DNA of 64,000 nt from Thermoleophilaceae bacterium (GTDB lineage: Bacteria; Actinomycetota; Thermoleophilia; Solirubrobacterales; Thermoleophilaceae), in assembly GCA_040901445.1 (NCBI GenBank), contig JBBDYQ010000015.1:290144-354143 (forward strand), read 5' to 3'. A program made the position numbers and the translations under genes. Of the stretch, positions 34,745 to 44,007 are shown piece by piece (position 1 is the first letter of the stretch; each line of letters opens with the position of its first letter). The notes below the pieces were generated by a model. That model made no database searches. It was not told the DNA's origin and saw nothing but the letters and a program-made list of their open reading frames with translations.

Positions 34745-36001
34745 ATGACGGGCGCCGGCCCCGCCCCCGCCCCCGCGCGGGACAGCTCAGAGGATCCGAT
34801 GCGCGACCGCTTCGTCGCGGGCGATCCCATCCGCGGCGGCGCCGCGCTCATCATCTTCACCTTCCACGTCGCGCTCGCATCCCTGTTCATCACGGGCTTC
34901 GAGTTCGGCCGGGACGACCAGCGCGACGCGTTCGGGCCGTTCCTGCCGCTCATCCTCGACAACGCGGAGCTCGTCGTCTACGCGTTCTTCGTCCTCTCGG
35001 GCTACCTCATCGGCCGCCCGTTCGTCCAGGCCTTCCTCGGCTACCGCCCGCCCCCACGCCTCGGCAAGTACGGCCGGCGCCGCTTCATGCGGATCATGCC
35101 GGCGTTCTGGATCGTCGTCACGCTCGCGGTCATCCGCTTCGGCACGCTCGACAGCTCGACGCTCGACGTCGTCGGCATCTACGCGCTGATGCAGTCCTAC
35201 GACGTCGCGGCCGGGCCACTCGTCCAGGGGGTGCTGGGGCAGCTCTGGACCGTGCATGTGGAGGCCTGGTTCTATGCCCTGCTGCCGCTGGGAGCGATCG
35301 GCCTGACCTTTGCATGTGGAAGGCGACTCAGCCGCAACGGCAGGATCGTCGCCCTGTTCGCCCTGCTGCTCCTGGTGGCCCTCGCCAGCCTCGCGATCCG
35401 GCAGGCCCTGCCGCACAACATCCCCCACCTGCGGTGGGCCTCCGCGCTGATGTTCGGGTTCGTGCCGGGCGTGGCCCTCGCGGCGCTGGAGACGTTCGTG
35501 CCACGGCACGCCACCGGGCGCGCGTGGACCGGCTGGGCAACGGTCGGCCTGGTCGTGGTCGGCGTCCTCTTCTGCCTGGCGTTCAATGAGTGGTATCTGC
35601 GCTCGCCCGCCATCACGGGCGCCCTCGCGGCGCTCGGCACGACGGCCTTCGTCGCGGCCGCGCTGCTGCACCAATGGTCGGGGCGGCGGCTCTCGCGGCT
35701 GTTCGACAACCGCCCCGTCAACTGGCTAGGAGAGCGCTCCTACAGCTTCTATCTCCTGCACGTCCCGATCCTGTGGGAGATGCAGCTGCGCTTCGACGGT
35801 ACCGTCACCACGCCGTGGGCCGCCTTCGGGCTGCTGTTCGGGTGCACGTTCGTGTTGAGCGCGCTCGGCGCGACGGTCGGATACCGGTACGTCGAACGGC
35901 CTTCCATGGGGCTCGATCCGTGGTTCTGGGAGCGCAAGCAGTCCCTGCCCGTCGAGGCAGCGCCGGCCGAGCCGGCACCTGCGCTCGCCCCCAAGCGCTG
36001 A
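34745..36001 (+). CDS. Acyltransferase 3 family membrane protein
   Basis: 418 residues, ATG with GGAGGT six bases upstream. About ten membrane helices. The family pattern begins at DPIRGGAALIIFTFHVALASLF, where the catalytic His of the R-x10-H motif lies, and continues with FVLSGYLIGRPFVQAFLG, GRRRFMRIMPAFWIVV (R-x-x-R-I-x-P) and LGERSYSFYLLHVPILWEM. Such proteins O-acylate exported sugars. It is surrounded by the glycan operon genes. Confidence 0.88.
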   Translation: MTGAGPAPAPARDSSEDPMRDRFVAGDPIRGGAALIIFTFHVALASLFITGFEFGRDDQRDAFGPFLPLILDNAELVVYAFFVLSGYLIGRPFVQAFLGYRPPPRLGKYGRRRFMRIMPAFWIVVTLAVIRFGTLDSSTLDVVGIYALMQSYDVAAGPLVQGVLGQLWTVHVEAWFYALLPLGAIGLTFACGRRLSRNGRIVALFALLLLVALASLAIRQALPHNIPHLRWASALMFGFVPGVALAALETFVPRHATGRAWTGWATVGLVVVGVLFCLAFNEWYLRSPAITGALAALGTTAFVAAALLHQWSGRRLSRLFDNRPVNWLGERSYSFYLLHVPILWEMQLRFDGTVTTPWAAFGLLFGCTFVLSALGATVGYRYVERPSMGLDPWFWERKQSLPVEAAPAEPAPALAPKR

Positions 36002-36008
36002 GCCCGCC

Positions 36009-36782
36009 TCAGCCGGCCCGGCGCGCGAGCACCGCCGCGTGCCAGGCGGTCATGCCGCCCGTGCCCCGCGGGCGCAGCAGCTTCGTCCGGCGCGCCTCGG
36101 CGAAGCCGGCGGCCTTGGGCCAGGCGCTGAGGGTGGCCACGTTCGGATACCACCAGTTGAAGTGGGTCGAGAGCGGCTTGAACTCCGCGATCGGGCGGCG
36201 CGGCGAGCGCAGCGTGGCCGGCACGGAGAAGGGCTCGAACATGACCAGCTCGCCGCCGGGCGCCAGCGCGGAGTGGATGCTCTCCAGCGCGCGGACCGGA
36301 TCGCGCAGGTGCAGCATGATGTCGCCGCTGAAGGCGAAGTCCACCGGACCGCCGAGCAGCTCGGCGGACACGTCGTAGACGTTGGAGATCACGCGGCGCA
36401 CGCTCGAGCCAAGCGCCTCGGACGCGATCTTGAAGCCGCGGCCCAGCTGGATGTCCCACTCCCTGGCCTGCGCCTCGAGCCGGGGGCGGTTCAGGGGCGG
36501 CCACTCCGCGGTTTCGATCTTGTCGACGTCGATCGCGACCACATCGGCGCCGCGGCGCTCCATCTCGAACGCCCAGAAGCCGTCGAAGGTGCCGATGTCG
36601 AGCGCGCGCCTGCCGGAGAGGTCGTCCGGGAGGACCCGCTGAGCCGCCTCGCGCATGTCGATCTGCCCCGGGGTGAGCACGCCCGGGGCCAGCTCGATCG
36701 TGTGGTACCAGACCGGATTGGACTCCACGGCCTGCCTGGCGGCCGCGGTTCGGTCCTCGGTCGTGACGTCGGCGCCCGTCAT
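36009..36782 (-). CDS. SAM-dependent methyltransferase, WYHTIEL family (copy 4)
   Basis: 257 residues. NPVWYHTIELAPGVLTPGQIDMR, RRALDIGTFDGFWAFEMERRGA (motif I), VVAIDVDKIETAEWPP, FAFSGDIMLHLRDPVRALESI. The terminal TAWHAAVLARRAG parallels copy 3. It is convergent with the acyltransferase gene. Probably a sugar O- or N-methyltransferase; no direct evidence for substrate. Confidence 0.8.
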   Translation of the reverse strand: MTGADVTTEDRTAAARQAVESNPVWYHTIELAPGVLTPGQIDMREAAQRVLPDDLSGRRALDIGTFDGFWAFEMERRGADVVAIDVDKIETAEWPPLNRPRLEAQAREWDIQLGRGFKIASEALGSSVRRVISNVYDVSAELLGGPVDFAFSGDIMLHLRDPVRALESIHSALAPGGELVMFEPFSVPATLRSPRRPIAEFKPLSTHFNWWYPNVATLSAWPKAAGFAEARRTKLLRPRGTGGMTAWHAAVLARRAG

Positions 36783-36828
36783 GCGGCGCCCACCTTAGCG
36801 TGAGGCCGAGGCGCCGTGACGCGGTGGC

Positions 36829-37929
36829 TCAACCCCGGCAGAGCGGGATCTCGGCGGCGCCGTCGGCCTTCCAGCGCGCGACCCGGCGCACCGCGGCGGC
36901 ATACCCGCGGCCCGACGCCGTGGGGCGCCCATCGGGGTGCACGATCCCGAACCAGTGCTCGGAGTCGGTCGCGCTTTGCTCGCGCGTGACCCATGTGTGC
37001 GGCAGGAAGGAATCCACGCCGCAGTCGGAGAGGGCGAGCACCTCGGCGATGATCGCCAGCCGGCGCGCGCGGTCGGCGTCGCTGGAGTGCGGGACCGCGG
37101 ACTCGCCCCTCGTCGCCCAGCCCAGCTCGGTGATCGTGATCGGGACCTCTTCCTCCCCCAGGATCTCGAGGGTGCGCCGCAGCGCCACCGTCTTCGCGAG
37201 GACACCCTCGATGCCCTCGCCGTACGGGTGCAGACCGACCGCGTCCACGTTGCCGCGGACGTCCCTGCGCGCCGCGTACATCGCCGTCAGGAAGGCCGGT
37301 GCGCGATCGGAGAGGCCGCCGACCCACACGGACGCCTCGGGATCCTGTCGCCGGATAGCGGAACGCACGGCCAGGTAGGCGTCCGCGTAGTCCTCGGCCG
37401 GGTAGGTGGTGGCCTGGAAGTTGGGGGCGTTCCAGATCTCGTAGTCGGTGACGTGCATCCGGGGAAGCGTCGGGTGGCGGCGCCAGAACGTGCCGCGCCT
37501 CCCGTAGCGCTGGGCAACCGCGCCGGCGAAACGTGCGTAGAGCCGATGGTCGCGCGGCGGCGACCGATGGTTGCCGGGGACCTCGCCCGCCCACGTCGTG
37601 GAGTAGCCCACGACCGGCAGCCAGCGCAGCCGGCTGCGCGCGAGCGCCCCGACCAGAGCGTCGAAGCGCTCCCAGTGATACCGGTGGCGTCCGCCGACCG
37701 GCGGGCGCGGTTCGACGGCCTGCCAGAGGGCGTCGATGCGCGCCGCTCCCAGATCCGCGCTCGCCATCCCGTCGAAGTGGCGCCCCCACGTGGCCGGCGG
37801 CTGCTCGAACACGAGCTTCTGCGCGTTGACGCCGAACTCCGTCTCGCGCGCGGAGGCCTCACCCGGCGCCGCCCCTGCGGCCAACAGGACGAGTGCTGCG
37901 ACGGCGACAGTCCGGAAGCGGTGGCTCAC
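36829..37929 (-). CDS. Secreted glycoside-hydrolase-like protein, acid/base Glu replaced by Ala
   Basis: 366 residues from GTG 37929, with a signal peptide (about 5-26). TIM-barrel of the GH39/GH5 kind: GAARIDALWQAVEPRPP, VTDYEIWNAPNFQATTYPAEDY, VDAVGLHPYGEG, VPITITELGWATRGES. The acid/base position, normally W-N-E-P-N, reads W-N-A-P-N (GCC codon on the minus strand), while the nucleophile Glu (TITELGW) is kept. Hydrolysis by the usual retaining mechanism should be impaired, so it may bind or transfer rather than cleave. GTG at 37944 is an alternative start. Confidence 0.75.
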   Translation of the reverse strand: MSHRFRTVAVAALVLLAAGAAPGEASARETEFGVNAQKLVFEQPPATWGRHFDGMASADLGAARIDALWQAVEPRPPVGGRHRYHWERFDALVGALARSRLRWLPVVGYSTTWAGEVPGNHRSPPRDHRLYARFAGAVAQRYGRRGTFWRRHPTLPRMHVTDYEIWNAPNFQATTYPAEDYADAYLAVRSAIRRQDPEASVWVGGLSDRAPAFLTAMYAARRDVRGNVDAVGLHPYGEGIEGVLAKTVALRRTLEILGEEEVPITITELGWATRGESAVPHSSDADRARRLAIIAEVLALSDCGVDSFLPHTWVTREQSATDSEHWFGIVHPDGRPTASGRGYAAAVRRVARWKADGAAEIPLCRG

Positions 37930-37961
37930 GGGGACCCAAGCCACTGTGGCCCGGCGTGCGC

Positions 37962-39551
37962 TCAGCGGCGCCGAGGCACCCGCTCGACCGTGAGCATGGC
38001 CGCGCTGCCCGCCGGCACTACGAACCGGTAGATGCCACGTCGAGGCTTGACCCTCCTGGACCGCTCGCGCCCCACGAGGTGGCCGTCCCTCGTCGGCTCC
38101 ATGACCCGCTGGCCGGCGAGAGTGACCCGCCTTGAGTTGATCCGAGGCGCGCTGAGCCTGATCAGGTCGCCGCTCCGCCGCGAGCGAGGGATCTCGATCC
38201 TGGCGCGCGCCGCGCGGCGGGTGTCCTTGTTCAGGACGACGATGCGGGCCGTCTTCCGGCGGGTGATCGTGGCCCACACGCGCATGTTGGCGGGACGGCT
38301 GAGCCGCGTGCCCAGTGTGGTGTTGACGAGCAGGCGGGCTCGATCGGCGGTAGCGCGCGAAAACAGCAGCATCCCGTAGTACAGAGGATTGGCGGCCCCG
38401 ATCCACTCGCCATTCGAGTACGCAGTCGCGAACGGCGAGTAGATGATCCCCGAGCTGTGGAAGTCCACACCCGTGGTACCGATGGCCGCCAGGTGGAAGA
38501 GCCAGTCTGCCCCCCAGAGTGACGAGGCGAAAACGTTGCTGACGTCGAACGCCCCTCCGCATGCAGCCGAATTCGTCTCCGTGATCCTCACGCCCAGGCG
38601 ATGCCGCTTTGCGTCCTGAACCGCCCGTCGCATCGCCTGGATGCGGGAGATCCCCTCCGGGCCGAGCAGCTGCCGGATCGTGGGGTACGCGCGTGAACCG
38701 GGGCGCTTGTTGCATGAATGGAGGGGGTACCAGTGATACGTCACTTCGCTGAGATGCCGCCCGTACCGCCGCAGGATCGCGGGCAGCGCGGGACACCACT
38801 CGTCGTCACAGGAGGCCACCGGGCCGGCGAGGGGCGGCCTGGGATCGAGCGACCCGAGCTCACGGAGGAACGGCCGCACCTCAGTCATGTAGTCGTCGAC
38901 GTCGTAGTTCCTTGGGCGGGCCGTCACCGTACGTCCCGATGAGTCCCGGCCGATCGAACGGCGCCCGTAGATGTCCGGCTCGTTCCCGATCTCGAATGCT
39001 CGTATCGAGCCATTCGGCAGGCGAGCCATGAACTCGCGGGCAACCTCTGCGGCGATCGATGGATCACGCTGGACGAAGTTGAGTCCGAGGATGAGCGGCA
39101 TCCCGGTCAGCGACGCGAACGCCCCGATCGCGTCAGTGAAGGCGGGGGCGAGGTCCGTGGTCACGCCGAAGGGCCTCGGTCGGCCGGTCGGGTTCCACCA
39201 TGCCTGGTCGCTGAATCCCCCGCCCAGCCGGAGGACCGGCGGTCCGCTGCCGGACGCGGTGAGGTTCTCGACGAGGCCGGTGAAGACGGGATTGAGGCCG
39301 ACGATCGTGTTACCGGTCTTGAACGGCGCGTCGGGATACTCCATCGAGAAGCCCAAGAAGGAGCGCGGGATCCGCATGGACCCCCGTCCCTCCAGCGTTG
39401 CGGTGACCGTCACGCTCTTGGCGCGAGCGGCTGACGCGCTGGGCTCTCGGGGCGCGGCGTGCGCAGACGGAGCCGCCGCAACCGCGGCGAGAAACAGGCA
39501 GCAGGCGAGTATCCCGACCCGATGCCGCAGGACCACAGCGCGGCTTCCCAC
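37962..39551 (-). CDS. Secreted GH79-like glycosidase
   Basis: 529 residues from GTG 39551, with a signal peptide ending near PSAHA. (beta/alpha)8 core: FLGFSMEYPDAPF, VLRLGGGFSDQAWWNP, AFEIGNEPDIYGRRS (acid/base in GNEPD), VTYHWYPLHSC, and VRITETNSAACGGAFDVSNVFASSLWGADWL (nucleophile in TETNS), the pattern of GH79 beta-glucuronidase/heparanase-like enzymes. The C-terminal ~110 residues form a beta domain ending in a basic tail. Both catalytic Glu are present, unlike its neighbours. Likely trims uronic-acid-containing exopolysaccharide. Confidence 0.78.
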   Translation of the reverse strand: MGSRAVVLRHRVGILACCLFLAAVAAAPSAHAAPREPSASAARAKSVTVTATLEGRGSMRIPRSFLGFSMEYPDAPFKTGNTIVGLNPVFTGLVENLTASGSGPPVLRLGGGFSDQAWWNPTGRPRPFGVTTDLAPAFTDAIGAFASLTGMPLILGLNFVQRDPSIAAEVAREFMARLPNGSIRAFEIGNEPDIYGRRSIGRDSSGRTVTARPRNYDVDDYMTEVRPFLRELGSLDPRPPLAGPVASCDDEWCPALPAILRRYGRHLSEVTYHWYPLHSCNKRPGSRAYPTIRQLLGPEGISRIQAMRRAVQDAKRHRLGVRITETNSAACGGAFDVSNVFASSLWGADWLFHLAAIGTTGVDFHSSGIIYSPFATAYSNGEWIGAANPLYYGMLLFSRATADRARLLVNTTLGTRLSRPANMRVWATITRRKTARIVVLNKDTRRAARARIEIPRSRRSGDLIRLSAPRINSRRVTLAGQRVMEPTRDGHLVGRERSRRVKPRRGIYRFVVPAGSAAMLTVERVPRRR

Positions 39552-39600
39552 GATGCGACCGTAGCACGGCAACCGCCGCCCTCGCGCGGCTTCGGCGGGC

Positions 39601-40479
39601 TCAACCGTGGCGCTTTGCGACAAGGACGAGGTCCTGGCCGGAGTTGATCGCGGCCGGCTCGAACCGCAACACCTCGAACCACTCGCCCCAGCGCTCGCGC
39701 ACGTAGCGCTCGCTGTGGAAAGTGAGTCCGTAGCTCTCCTCCACGCCGGAGAAGTCGGCGTCATGCCACGCTGCTCGTGTGTAGGGCTCGAATACGAAGC
39801 CCTCGTCGCCCAAGCGGCCGCGAGCGGCCAAGCGCTCGCGCATGCCGTGGACCCTCTCGACCGCCGCGGGACTCGTGAGGTACCAGTCCAACACGTGCTC
39901 GCCGTTCGTGGTCAGGAGGGCGACACCGCCCGGAGCCAGGATGCGCTTCAGCTCGGCCAACCAGGCGTCCTGGCTGGTTTCGTCGAGGTGGGTGAGGATC
40001 GAGATGGAGTAGAGGACGTCGAAGCGCCCGTCGGGGTAGGGCAGCGGTGGGGCGTAGCCGCTGGCCGTGAAATCCACGGAGGGATACGCGCGGCCGGCCC
40101 ACGCCACCGCGTTGGCGTCGACGTCGCACCCGTGCAGTCGGACGGCATGGCCGTTATCCCGAGCCAGATGGGAGATCACCCGACCGCAGCCGCAGCCGAA
40201 GTCGAGCAGCGCCTGCGCCTCTTCGAGCGGCGCCCCGCCGTCGGCGAGTGCACGCCTGACGGTCGCAGCGACCTCCTCCCCCGTCTCGAAGAACCCGCTC
40301 AGGTTGGTCGGGCGGATCCCGATCCGCGCGCGGAGCTCGAACGGCGGAATCGGCCGCCGCTCTCCTGTGCGCCTCCGGTACATGGAGACGTAGAGAGGGT
40401 CGGCGCGCCGCCCCCCTGCCTTTGCCACTGCCTTGACAGGTCCCGGCAGCTGCCGGACCGTGCGCTCCCAACGCCGCAT
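39601..40479 (-). CDS. SAM-dependent methyltransferase
   Basis: 292 residues. A basic N-terminus with LYVSMYRRRTGERRPIPPFELRAR precedes motif I (ALLDFGCGCGRVISHLA), LHGCDVDANAVAWAGRAYP, FDVLYSISILTHLDETSQDAWLAELKRILAPGG. The same YRRRTGEERPIPP prefix and DFGCGAGKVI core occur in the methyltransferase at 53967, so the two are paralogues. It sits between two secreted glycosidase-like genes. Substrate unknown. Confidence 0.82.
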   Translation of the reverse strand: MRRWERTVRQLPGPVKAVAKAGGRRADPLYVSMYRRRTGERRPIPPFELRARIGIRPTNLSGFFETGEEVAATVRRALADGGAPLEEAQALLDFGCGCGRVISHLARDNGHAVRLHGCDVDANAVAWAGRAYPSVDFTASGYAPPLPYPDGRFDVLYSISILTHLDETSQDAWLAELKRILAPGGVALLTTNGEHVLDWYLTSPAAVERVHGMRERLAARGRLGDEGFVFEPYTRAAWHDADFSGVEESYGLTFHSERYVRERWGEWFEVLRFEPAAINSGQDLVLVAKRHG

Positions 40480-40516
40480 CGCAACGACTGTAACCCAAGG
40501 GTGCGAAGCGCGACAG

Positions 40517-42007
40517 CTAAGGCAGCCGGAGGCGCGAGACCGTGACCGCCCCGTGCACGAGATCCGGGTGGGATGCCGTCACACGGCGCAGATGAAGGGG
40601 CCGGCCGGCGCGGCGCCCGGCCGGCCGGCTGCGGCAGACGTAGGCCACGCCGTTCTCCTCCGTGGTGCGCATGACGGTGCGCCAGCGACGCTTCCGGCCG
40701 CGGCGCTCGTAGTAGCGGAACTTGACAGTGGCGCCCGGCAGCGGCGCTGACGACACCGTGACCGTTGCCTCGTTGCAGGAGCGCCGGTATCGCCGCCGGA
40801 CGCGCGCCGAGCGACCGGTGCGCGACGACCGGCGGCGCACCACGCGGGTAGATGCCCGGGAACTGGAGGACGCCTCGACGCCGAGCGGGCGGTCGCACAG
40901 GGGCAGATCCGCGCTACGAGCGCGGGCAAAACGGCGCACAGTTGCCTCGTACGCACGGCCGCTCGCGTTGGGAGTCGCATCGGCCGGACTCCAGAGCCCG
41001 TACCACTCGCCGCCGCTCAGCGTGTTCTGCTCCTTCGTGGACCACGTATGGGGCATGAACGTCCAGACGCCACAGTCGGATCGAGCGAGCCGCTCGGTGA
41101 GCGCGGCCAGGTAGCCGGCACGCTGCCCGTCAGAGATACGCCTGCCCGGTCCGTCGCCGACGGTGTGCCACCCCACCTCGGTGACGGGGATGCCCGCACG
41201 TGCCTCGCCCAGCCGATCGAGGGTGTTGCGCAGTTCCACGATCATGCGAGTGGCTGCGTCGGCGTCGAAGGCGTACGGATGGATGGCGACCGCGTCTACC
41301 TTGCCATGCAGCGCCGGACGAGCCGCAAACATCCGTCGCACGAAGTCGGCAGCGTCAACGCCGGCCAGTCCCCCAACCCAGACGTCGGCCCCCGGGTCCG
41401 CCGCGCGTATGGCCTCGCGCGCGGCGAGGAACATGTCCGCGTAGTGGGCGGGGTCGGGCCGCGGGTAGTAGTGGGCCGCGTTGTTCGGGGCGTTCCAGAT
41501 CTCGTAGTCGGTGACGGGAAGCGCCGGGATCTCCGGGTTCTCTCGCCAGTACGAGCCGTTCGCTCCGTAGCGCCTGGCAACCGCCCCGGCGAACTCGCCG
41601 TACACCGCTGGATCCCGGGGCGGGGCCGCGTAATGGGCAGTGGAGGTCGCCGACCATTTCGTGGCGTACTCGACGGCCGGCAGCCAGCGGATCCCGCGCT
41701 TGGCCAGCTCGCCGATGATGGGATCGAAGCGATCCCAGTGGTAGACATGCTCACCGTCTTGCGGCGGGTTGGGCTCGATCCGCTGCCAGAGCGCGTCGAA
41801 GCGCACGAGCTGGATTCCTGCCCGCTCCATCGCGTTGAAGTGGCCGAACCACGAGGTGGGCGCGAACCCGAAGATCAGCTTCTGGATGTTGATGCCCGCG
41901 TACTCCTCGGGCGCGGGGCGCGCCTGGCCCGAAGCGGGGAGGCCCAAGACGAGGACGAGAGCCCCGAGCGCGGCGGCGAGCGTGCGGCGAATTTGGAGAG
42001 CGATCAT
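40517..42007 (-). CDS. Secreted glycoside-hydrolase-like protein with beta-sandwich tail, acid/base Glu replaced by Ala
   Basis: 496 residues from ATG 42007 (an upstream in-frame ATG at 42037 is possible), with a signal peptide ending near ASGQA. The barrel closely parallels the 36829 protein: NIQKLIFGFAPTSWFGHFNAMERAG, VTDYEIWNAPNNAAHYYP, VDAVAIHPYAFD, IPVTEVGWHTVGDG. The acid/base motif again reads W-N-A-P-N, with the nucleophile Glu kept. A Ser/Arg-rich linker leads to a roughly 90-residue C-terminal domain (CNEATVTVSSAPLPGATVKFRYYERR) like an Ig or cell-wall-associating fold. Probable paralogue of 36829. Confidence 0.75.
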   Translation of the reverse strand: MIALQIRRTLAAALGALVLVLGLPASGQARPAPEEYAGINIQKLIFGFAPTSWFGHFNAMERAGIQLVRFDALWQRIEPNPPQDGEHVYHWDRFDPIIGELAKRGIRWLPAVEYATKWSATSTAHYAAPPRDPAVYGEFAGAVARRYGANGSYWRENPEIPALPVTDYEIWNAPNNAAHYYPRPDPAHYADMFLAAREAIRAADPGADVWVGGLAGVDAADFVRRMFAARPALHGKVDAVAIHPYAFDADAATRMIVELRNTLDRLGEARAGIPVTEVGWHTVGDGPGRRISDGQRAGYLAALTERLARSDCGVWTFMPHTWSTKEQNTLSGGEWYGLWSPADATPNASGRAYEATVRRFARARSADLPLCDRPLGVEASSSSRASTRVVRRRSSRTGRSARVRRRYRRSCNEATVTVSSAPLPGATVKFRYYERRGRKRRWRTVMRTTEENGVAYVCRSRPAGRRAGRPLHLRRVTASHPDLVHGAVTVSRLRLP

Positions 42008-42067
42008 CGGCAAGGTACCCGTCCAACGTATCGGCACGAGACCGGCCGCGTTGAAGTTCGCGGCCGG

Positions 42068-42805
42068 CTAGGTGGTCGCGGATACCCCCGGCTTCCTCGC
42101 GCCAAGCCTGTTCACCGCTCCGTCGAGCCCCTCGAACACCACCAGTCCGATCCGCTCGGCCAGATCCGGCCTGATGGCCTCGATCGTCGCCGGCTCCAGT
42201 CCCTCGGTGTCCAGCTTGAGGACGTCTATCCGGTCGGTTGAGCCCAGCGCGTCCTCGAGCACCCCGTTGATCGAGCGGCAGGGAACCACGATCCGCTCAT
42301 GGGTAGGAGGGATGTACATGGACCCGTAGCGCCCCGTGGGCTCCACTCCGAACTCCACGTCCCCGTCAGCCGTCGCGACGGCGTACTCCTGGATCTCGGC
42401 GCGGTCGCCGAACTGCTCGAGCTGGGCCCTGAGCCGGGGAAGGTTGGCCGGAGCAGGCTCAAAGCACGTGACGCGCACGGCGGGATTGCGCGACAGGAAG
42501 TAGGCGGCGCTGATCCCGATGTTCGCACCGATGTCCAGAACCGTCCGGATGTCGGAGGAGACGCGGTAGTCCAAGCGGCAGAAGACCTCGTTCACGGTGG
42601 CGATGTCGTCGGCGCAGTACACCGCCAGCGGCAGCACTCCTGTCGGGGTCCGCACCTTGACCTCCGCCGGATACTCGCCCCGGCCGGTCACGTACCGGGC
42701 CAGGAAGCCGACCGGGCGGCGGACGGTGATCGGGATGTTGCGCAACGACCGCCAATGCCGAACCTGAAACGGCGCGGTCACGTAGCTCAGCGAGCGGCGG
42801 CGCAT
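42068..42805 (-). CDS. FkbM family methyltransferase
   Basis: 245 residues. TVLDIGANIGISAAYFLSRNPAVRVTCFEPAPANLPRLRAQLEQFG is the FkbM signature with SAM motif I, followed by VPCRSINGVLEDAL and RIDVLKLDTEGLEPATIEAI. FkbM enzymes O-methylate sugars or polyketides. Divergent from the GT4 gene at 42874, with a short intergenic region carrying TACGAT for the latter. Confidence 0.9.
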   Translation of the reverse strand: MRRRSLSYVTAPFQVRHWRSLRNIPITVRRPVGFLARYVTGRGEYPAEVKVRTPTGVLPLAVYCADDIATVNEVFCRLDYRVSSDIRTVLDIGANIGISAAYFLSRNPAVRVTCFEPAPANLPRLRAQLEQFGDRAEIQEYAVATADGDVEFGVEPTGRYGSMYIPPTHERIVVPCRSINGVLEDALGSTDRIDVLKLDTEGLEPATIEAIRPDLAERIGLVVFEGLDGAVNRLGARKPGVSATT

Positions 42806-42873
42806 GCGGGCGACTATACGTGCGCCCAGGCCAACCTCGCCTCATCCGCACGACGCGCCTACGATGTCCCGCG

Positions 42874-44004
42874 ATGCGGATCCTCCAAGCGTTCGAGCCC
42901 CCCCAAGGCGGGGTCCGCGTCCACGTCGAGGCCCTCGTCGGAGGCCTCGTGCGACGCGGTCACGAGGTGGCGGTCGTGGTGTCGAAGCACTCCCCGAGCA
43001 CTGGCGCCGAGCTCGCCGAGCTCGGCGCCCAGGTGCACACGGCCGATCTCGTTCCGGAGCTCCTCGCGGCTCGTGCCAATGCCCGTGCTCTCGGCGAGCT
43101 CACGCGAATCCTCCGGCGCGGGCACTACGACGTGGCCCATTTCCACGACGCGAAGGCGGGTGCGCTGGGCCGCCCGGCCGCCGCGATCGCACGAACGCCC
43201 GCGCTCTACTCTCCACATGCGTTCGTCTACCGCAGCCAGCACCTGCGGGAGCGCAGCGGGGTGGGGGCACGGCGTGCGCTCACGCTCAACGTCGAGCGCG
43301 TCCTCGGCCGCATGAGCACCGTCGTGTGCATCAGCCGCGACGAGCACGACACGGCGCTGCACGACCGCGTGGCCGGCGAGGACCGGCTGCGGGTGGCGTA
43401 CTACGGGATCGTGGCGAATGGCGCGGTGCAGCCCGACGCAGCGCTCACCGCCTTTCGCGATGAGGGGCCACTGCTCGGATTCATGGCCCGGCTGCAGGAC
43501 CAGAAGGGCCTGCCTGACCTCATCGCGGCCCTCGCCATCCTGCGCGACCGCGGGACGCTTCCCCGTTTCGCGATCGTCGGCAGCGGGCCGATGGAAGGTT
43601 GGGTGGTCGAGCGGCTCGCCGAGGAGAGCTTCGGCGACCGGGTCCTCCTGCAACCGTTCGAGCCCCCCGTCTGGCCACGGCTCGCCGCCTTCGACGCGTT
43701 CGTCCTGCCCTCTCTCTGGGAGGGGCTTCCGATCGCCGTCCTCGAAGCCATGGCGGCTGGGCTACCCGTCGTGTCGACGACGGTGAACGGCATCCCTGAG
43801 GCCGTGGAGCACGAGGAGTCGGGGCTGCTGGTGCCGCCGAGCGATCCGCCGGCCCTTGCGGACGCGATCGAGCGCGTGGCCGCCGACGCCGACCTCCGTG
43901 CCCGCATGGGCGAGGCCGGCCGCCGCCGCTACGAGGAGCGCTTCACACTCGAGCGGATGATCGACCGCTTCGAGGAGCTCTACGCTGAAGCCGCCGCACG
44001 CTGA
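42874..44004 (+). CDS. GT4 family glycosyltransferase
   Basis: 376 residues from ATG 42874, which sits 8 bases after TACGAT (42860-42865), suggesting a leaderless transcript. GT-B fold: MRILQAFEPPQGGVRVHVEALVGGLVRRGHEVAVVV, YSPHAFVYRSQHL, LLGFMARLQDQKGLPDLIAALAIL, and PSLWEGLPIAVLEAMAAGLPVVSTTVNGIPEAVEH (E-x7-E donor site). Probably an exopolysaccharide sugar transferase. Confidence 0.88.
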   Translation: MRILQAFEPPQGGVRVHVEALVGGLVRRGHEVAVVVSKHSPSTGAELAELGAQVHTADLVPELLAARANARALGELTRILRRGHYDVAHFHDAKAGALGRPAAAIARTPALYSPHAFVYRSQHLRERSGVGARRALTLNVERVLGRMSTVVCISRDEHDTALHDRVAGEDRLRVAYYGIVANGAVQPDAALTAFRDEGPLLGFMARLQDQKGLPDLIAALAILRDRGTLPRFAIVGSGPMEGWVVERLAEESFGDRVLLQPFEPPVWPRLAAFDAFVLPSLWEGLPIAVLEAMAAGLPVVSTTVNGIPEAVEHEESGLLVPPSDPPALADAIERVAADADLRARMGEAGRRRYEERFTLERMIDRFEELYAEAAAR

Positions 44005-44007
44005 GCT

